The notes below the pieces were generated by a model, which did not search any database, was not told the origin of the DNA, and saw nothing but the letters and a program-made list of their open reading frames with translations. 64,000 nt of DNA from Timonella sp031979385 (GTDB lineage: Bacteria > Actinomycetota > Actinomycetes > Actinomycetales > Cellulomonadaceae). Shown here in pieces: positions 59,631 to 64,000 of the stretch (positions are counted from its first letter, which is position 1; each line of letters opens with the position of its first letter). The position numbers and the translations under genes were made by a program. The DNA is taken from positions 1 to 64,000 of the forward strand of contig DALZEF010000013.1 of the NCBI GenBank assembly GCA_031979385.1, given 5' to 3'.

Positions 59631-61286
59631 CTAAGCGCGCCCCCGCAGTTCGCGGTACTTCGCGATCAATGCGTTCGTCGATCCATCCGCGGTGTATTCC
59701 GGGGTCTCCTGCGAGGTCAGCATGCCCTCGAACTGGAGAGCCATCTGCTTGCCAAGTTCCACGCCCCACTGGTCGAAGGCGTTGATGCCCCACAGAACCG
59801 ACTGCGTGAAGGTGATGTGCTCATATAGGGCAACCAACTGACCAAGCACTGATGGAGTGAGCCTCTGCGCCAAAATCGAGTTGGTTGGGCGGTTTCCCGG
59901 CATGACGCGATGCGGAACGATCGCGTCGGCGGTGCCCTCGGCACGTACCTCATCCGCGGTCTTACCAAACGCAAGCGCTGCGGTCTGCGCAAAGAAGTTG
60001 GACATGAACAGGTCATGCATCGCGCCTAGATCATGGTTCGGCTGAGCAAACGCGATGAAGTCCGCCGGAGTCATCTTGGTGCCCTGGTGCAGCAACTGGT
60101 AGAAGGCGTGCTGGCCGTTGGTACCCGGCTCACCCCAGAAGATCTCACCGGTTTGAACCTCGAAACCACCGGCAGACTGGCTGACAGGGGAACCATCCAC
60201 GCGAACAGACTTACCGTTCGACTCCATGGTGAGTTGCTGCAGATATGCCGGGAAACGCAACAGGTACTGCGAATACGGCAAGACCGCGTGTGATCCGGTG
60301 CCATAGAAGTTGTTGTACCAGACGTTCAGCAGACCCATGATGACGGGGACGTTCTGCGCGAAGTCAGCGGTGCGGAAATGCTCGTCCATGATGTGGAAAC
60401 CATCGAGCATGGCCCGGAAATTGTCAGCGCCGATGGACAGCATGAGTGCGAGACCAACCGCAGAGTCGTAGGAGTAGCGTCCACCAACCCAGTCCCAGAA
60501 ACCGAACATGTTCGCGGTGTCGATGCCGAAGTCTGCAACCCGCTGAGCGTTCGTGGACACGGCGACGAAGTGCTTGGCCACAGCTTCATCCGAGCCAAGC
60601 GCCTCGATCAACCACGAACGCGCCTGGCGCGCGTTGGTCAATGTTTCGGCCGTTCCGAAGGTCTTGGACGCAACGATGAACAGAGTGCGCTCGTAGTCGA
60701 GGTCGCGGCACTTCTCGTACACATCGGTTGGGTCGATGTTGGAGATGAAACGGCATTCGATGCTGCGGTCAGCGTAGTCGCGCAGGGCCTCGTAGGCCAT
60801 CACTGGTCCGAGGTCAGAGCCACCGATACCGATGTTCACGATGGTGTTGATGGTCTTGCCCGTGTATCCAAGCCATTCGCCGCCACGGACCTTGTTCGAG
60901 AACTCCTCCATGCGGTCGAGCACCTCGTGGACATCCTTGACTACGTCCTGGCCATCAACCACGAGTTGTGCGTCCCGTGGCAGCCGCAGCGCAGTGTGGA
61001 GTACCGCACGATCCTCCGTGATGTTGATGTGCTCTCCCGCGAACATCGCGTCGATCTTGCCGCGCAAATCAGCAGCGTTTGCAAGGTCAACAAGCTTTGC
61101 AACGGTGTCGCTGGTGATGAGGTTCTTGGAGTAGTCGAGGTGTAGGTCACCTGCCACTGCGGTGAAACGCTCGGCGCGCTGCGCGTCTGCGTCAAACTTC
61201 TCACGCAGGTTGGTTGCGTCTACAACTGCCTTCTCGGCTACAAGTGCCGACCACGCTGGGGTTGCGGTTACGTCGTAAGAGGACAC
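59631..61286 (-). CDS. pgi: Glucose-6-phosphate isomerase
   Basis: This enzyme interconverts glucose 6-phosphate and fructose 6-phosphate in glycolysis. The 551-aa protein has the usual length and motifs: GIGGSDLGPVMAYEAL, SKTFGTAETLTNA, PVIMGLLNVWYNNFYG, EPGTNGQHAFYQLLHQGT (with the catalytic His) and a late segment with GVELGKQ (catalytic Lys). The start is GTG (MSSYDV). It is a single gene with no glycolytic neighbours. Confidence 0.98.
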   Translation of the reverse strand: MSSYDVTATPAWSALVAEKAVVDATNLREKFDADAQRAERFTAVAGDLHLDYSKNLITSDTVAKLVDLANAADLRGKIDAMFAGEHINITEDRAVLHTALRLPRDAQLVVDGQDVVKDVHEVLDRMEEFSNKVRGGEWLGYTGKTINTIVNIGIGGSDLGPVMAYEALRDYADRSIECRFISNIDPTDVYEKCRDLDYERTLFIVASKTFGTAETLTNARQARSWLIEALGSDEAVAKHFVAVSTNAQRVADFGIDTANMFGFWDWVGGRYSYDSAVGLALMLSIGADNFRAMLDGFHIMDEHFRTADFAQNVPVIMGLLNVWYNNFYGTGSHAVLPYSQYLLRFPAYLQQLTMESNGKSVRVDGSPVSQSAGGFEVQTGEIFWGEPGTNGQHAFYQLLHQGTKMTPADFIAFAQPNHDLGAMHDLFMSNFFAQTAALAFGKTADEVRAEGTADAIVPHRVMPGNRPTNSILAQRLTPSVLGQLVALYEHITFTQSVLWGINAFDQWGVELGKQMALQFEGMLTSQETPEYTADGSTNALIAKYRELRGRA

Positions 61287-61454
61287 GAAGTCTCGCTTTC
61301 ATCGTCGTTATTGTCTGTGGCTGCTTCGGCCACGCTTTCCGACGAGCACTCTTTCGAGTCCTTCGCCTCACGCCTGTGAGTGGGCGCGTTTGTGGCACGA
61401 AAACGTCATTGGCCCACCATTGAGATTACTAGGTTTTGTTAGCGAGACGTTAGT

Positions 61455-61487
61455 CGAAGGACCCACCCCTACGAGATGGGTCCTTCG
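61455..61487. terminator. Hairpin downstream of the DUF1295 gene
   Basis: CGAAGGACCCA and TGGGTCCTTCG form a perfect stem, with CTTTTGTG on the plus strand. It lies between the DUF1295 gene end and pgi start (both minus), 35 bp past the DUF1295 stop. Confidence 0.7.
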
Positions 61488-61521
61488 CTTTTGTGTTTAC
61501 TACGCACATCACAGAACCGAT

Positions 61522-62433
61522 TCAAGGGATACGCGGGAAAAGCACCGGAGTACTAGCCTTGTATGCCTCGTACTCTGCTTGCCCACCCCACTTTTCGTCT
61601 GCGTGCTTTTCTAGCAAAGGAACTCCTGAGACGAAGTTGAGCAGGAGAAACACAAAGATTGGTGAGAACAAGGCCACATAGCCCCAACCGCTCAGCGCAG
61701 GGAAAGCGATGACTGCGATTCCTAACCACAGCATGATCTCGCCCAAGTAGTTAGGGTGTCGGGAGATGCTCCACAGACCGGTTGTAATGAATGCGTCTTT
61801 GTTCTCAGGCTTGGCCCGGAACGCGCTCTTTTGACCGTCCGCGATGACTTCAATAGCAAAACCTGCTATCCACAGAATTGCTCCAACAATGAGGAAAACG
61901 TCCACGCCTGATCCGGCGACATTCTTCTGAGAGGTAATTCCCGCCCAGGCAGCTGCAGCAGTGAAGGTCACCCAAAGACCTTGGATGTTCCAGACGTTGA
62001 AGAACCGCACAGGGTTTTTCTTGATCTCGTCGAAGCGACCGTCCTTACCGGACTTGCGTACTCGACGGAAGAGAAAGGTGGCCAATCGTGCAGACCACAG
62101 CATCACGAACACAGCAATAACGGTGGCACGCGCATTCTTCTCCGGTACCAGAATGAGCAAGAGCAGCGTGAGCGAGGAGTAGGTCAACCCTCCAACAAGA
62201 TCAAAGAACTTCTCGGTTTTCCAGATGTTTGCCGGAATGAACACGATCCACTGAATGACAAAGGCAGCGGCTACAGCAAGCATAAAGAGTTTGAAGCCGC
62301 CAAGTTCTTGGCTGATCGAACCAACGGCCCACGCCACAAACGCGCCGATCAGCACGACAGCGAGGATTAGTATCAGTGACTTGGGTAGATTCGAACGTGC
62401 TGGTGACTGCTCAGGTGCGGGTACTTGAGTCAT
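61522..62433 (-). CDS. DUF1295 domain membrane protein (steroid 5-alpha-reductase-like)
   Basis: The 303-aa protein has about seven to eight helices. The C-terminal SISRHPNYLGEIMLWLG motif is typical of the DUF1295/ICMT-like reductase-methyltransferase superfamily, which binds NADPH or SAM. ATG 62433 overlaps the stop of the acyl-CoA ligase gene (ATGA), so both are cotranscribed and may act on the same lipid substrate. Function not established. Confidence 0.88.
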   Translation of the reverse strand: MTQVPAPEQSPARSNLPKSLILILAVVLIGAFVAWAVGSISQELGGFKLFMLAVAAAFVIQWIVFIPANIWKTEKFFDLVGGLTYSSLTLLLLILVPEKNARATVIAVFVMLWSARLATFLFRRVRKSGKDGRFDEIKKNPVRFFNVWNIQGLWVTFTAAAAWAGITSQKNVAGSGVDVFLIVGAILWIAGFAIEVIADGQKSAFRAKPENKDAFITTGLWSISRHPNYLGEIMLWLGIAVIAFPALSGWGYVALFSPIFVFLLLNFVSGVPLLEKHADEKWGGQAEYEAYKASTPVLFPRIP

Positions 62434-64000
62434 CGCGTGCCTCCCGTGTGTGGCTCGGTGTAGAGACGCTCAACAATGGCGCTCACCTTTCCGAGTAATA
62501 CTTGACGTTTGAGTTTCATGGTTGCGGTGATGTTGCCGCCGCTTACGCTGAGGTCGGCAATGACAATGCTGAACTTACGAATCTGTTCGCTGCGACTGAA
62601 TTGGGTGTTTGCACGGTTGATGGTTTGCGAGATGGCATCGCGCAGGCGCTGATTGTCCAACTCGATGATCTTGTTTGATTGGGCACGCACGATGTCCAAT
62701 ATTTCTTGCTCGCCTTGTTCAGCGGCCCAATTTGCAAGGACCTCAGGTTCCACCACGATCAACGAGGATAGGAACGGCTTTCCTTCCCCAACAGCGATCG
62801 CGTGCGCAACCAGTGGGTCATTCTCAACGATGTTTTCCCACTGGGCAGGCGTGACGGTTTTCCCTCCAGACGTGACAATCACGTCTTTGACTCGACCTTT
62901 GAGGGTAAGGCGACCAGAAGCGTCGAGAGTCCCTAGATCACCGGTGCGGAAGAAGCCGTCAACAAAAGCTTCTGCGTTGTGTTCGGGCCTCTTGTAGCCG
63001 GAAAACACGCCGATTCCCTTGGCCAAGACTTCTCCTTGTCCCGAGATTCGAATCGTGGAACCTGGAGTTGGAATACCAACGCTTCCGGCTTTTTCGCTCC
63101 CTGGGAGGTTGCCAGTCACAGGAGCTGTAGTTTCGGTCAGGCCATAGCCTTCGACCACTGGCACTCCAATTCCGCGGTAGAACAGTGCAAGGTCGGCTTC
63201 CAATGCGGCTGCTCCCGAAAGTAGGTAGCCGATTTCGCCGCCCATGAGCGCGCGCAGGCGCGCGAAGAAGAGTCGGTCAAAGATCGCGTGTGAAGCGCGA
63301 AGCGCGAACCCAGGCGTGGTTCCCTCTTCGAGGTGGCGAGCCCGTGTGATTGCAGTGTTCACTGCGCGATCCCACATCGGACCGAGACGCTTCTTGCGGG
63401 CAGCAAGCCCTGCGGCTGCCTGAATCTTCTGGAGCACGCGGGGCACAACAACCAAGAAGGTCGGTTTGAGCACGCCTAGTGCGGGCACAACCTGCTTTGG
63501 GTCAGCTAAGTGCGCGATCTTCATTCCGTTTGCCAAGCACACAAGCTGCAGGCCACGTGCGAGGACGTGGGCCAAAGGCAGAAAAATAATCGTGCGTCCG
63601 CCCTCCCAGATCACGTCCGTGTAGGCGGCTCCAATATTCAGCACCTGCCCGAGCAGGTTCTGGTGGGTAATGAGTGCGCCTTTCGGCTCGCCCGTGGTTC
63701 CGGAGGTGTAGACAATGGTTGCCACATCAGCTTGATTGGCGACGAGTCTGCGAGTTTCGATTTCGGCATCGGGCAGGAAATCCCCTGCTTCGATCAGTTC
63801 TACGAACTCATTTTCAAGACTGTATATGCTCAGTTCCTTGCCAATTGTGTGCGATGCCTCGCGCAAAACGTCAGCCTGCTGAGGGTTTCCAGCGAATGCG
63901 ACGCGCGCGTTCGCGTCCTGAAGAATCGCAGCCGACTGAGCAACGGACGAAGTGTCGTAGATAGGCACCACAACGCCGCCTGCGTACCAGATCGCCATTT
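62430..64000 (-). CDS. Long-chain acyl-CoA synthetase (AMP-binding), partial
   Basis: This enzyme activates fatty acids to acyl-CoA via an acyl-adenylate. The 522 codons seen include the P-loop IVYTSGTTGEPKGALITH, YGLTETTAPVTG, RTGDLG and the C-terminal GRVKDVIVTSGGKTVTP (catalytic-Lys region). The N-terminal part (about 60-90 residues) lies beyond the window edge, since the open frame runs out at the end. It belongs to the FadD15-like group. Cotranscribed with the DUF1295 gene. Confidence 0.94.
   Translation of the reverse strand, partial: MAIWYAGGVVVPIYDTSSVAQSAAILQDANARVAFAGNPQQADVLREASHTIGKELSIYSLENEFVELIEAGDFLPDAEIETRRLVANQADVATIVYTSGTTGEPKGALITHQNLLGQVLNIGAAYTDVIWEGGRTIIFLPLAHVLARGLQLVCLANGMKIAHLADPKQVVPALGVLKPTFLVVVPRVLQKIQAAAGLAARKKRLGPMWDRAVNTAITRARHLEEGTTPGFALRASHAIFDRLFFARLRALMGGEIGYLLSGAAALEADLALFYRGIGVPVVEGYGLTETTAPVTGNLPGSEKAGSVGIPTPGSTIRISGQGEVLAKGIGVFSGYKRPEHNAEAFVDGFFRTGDLGTLDASGRLTLKGRVKDVIVTSGGKTVTPAQWENIVENDPLVAHAIAVGEGKPFLSSLIVVEPEVLANWAAEQGEQEILDIVRAQSNKIIELDNQRLRDAISQTINRANTQFSRSEQIRKFSIVIADLSVSGGNITATMKLKRQVLLGKVSAIVERLYTEPHTGGTR

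Overview
The window looks like a chromosomal stretch of a high-GC Gram-positive actinobacterium. The recR/dnaX/DUF5063 cluster, an IdeR/DtxR-type iron box, GTG and TTG starts, probably leaderless TetR genes, an F420-type luciferase-like oxidoreductase and a methyl-accepting chemotaxis protein point to a motile, free-living or host-associated member of the Micrococcales (Cellulomonas/Jonesia-like); the genus is not certain. A run of 100 N at 7373-7472 marks an assembly gap.

Layout. 1-2664: a structured repeat, a perfect palindrome and a two-gene ABC exporter. 2788-7295 (minus): DUF5063 protein, recR and a long dnaX. 7296-7836: a 91-bp tandem repeat array split by the gap. 7837-10805 (minus): methionine uptake operon metQ-metN-metI. 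11590-14652: a chemotaxis receptor and a flavin disulfide reductase, convergent. 14885-18035: osmoprotectant ABC transporter (OpuC type), whose end overlaps a convergent uncharacterised ABC pair (18013-19849). 20125-25093: iron-regulated siderophore uptake operon (binding protein, two permeases, ATPase, siderophore-interacting reductase). 25116-25503: SRP RNA and tRNA-Ser(GGA), divergent. 25693-36774: acetyltransferase, a 99-aa conserved protein, LytR_C protein, uracil permease, GH81 glucanase, LLM oxidoreductase, two unknown proteins and an M15 peptidase. 37396-44224: two paralogous TetR/MFS efflux modules flanking rlmN. 44349-49437: a secreted endonuclease/phosphatase-family protein and a giant MacB-like ABC protein. 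49831-53872: a HIRAN-like protein, two DUF202 membrane proteins, an orphan ABC ATPase and twin small lipoproteins. 53942-59214 (minus): LacI-controlled sugar ABC operon with a glycoside hydrolase. 59631-64000 (minus): pgi, a DUF1295 membrane protein and a partial long-chain acyl-CoA ligase.

The most interesting material is non-coding. (1) A hairpin element with an almost invariant CGCGAAGC loop and a conserved GCAGTT tail occurs at 1-60, in the array at 7343-7590 and at 51630-51692; several stem pairs change in a compensatory way between copies, which suggests a selected structure, RNA or DNA. (2) Five related palindromes of about 67 bp carry CGATGGG...CCCATCG ends (or a variant of them); four sit 17-32 bp past a stop codon. 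(3) Two nested GAACTC palindromes share a scaffold (41543-41612, 52751-52820). (4) Interleaved inverted repeats at 35083-35221 could form a pseudoknot. (5) The two TetR modules carry operators built from the same TTGCAC/GTGCAA half-sites in opposite order. Transport dominates the coding content: methionine, osmoprotectants, ferric siderophores, uracil, a sugar, and several efflux systems.
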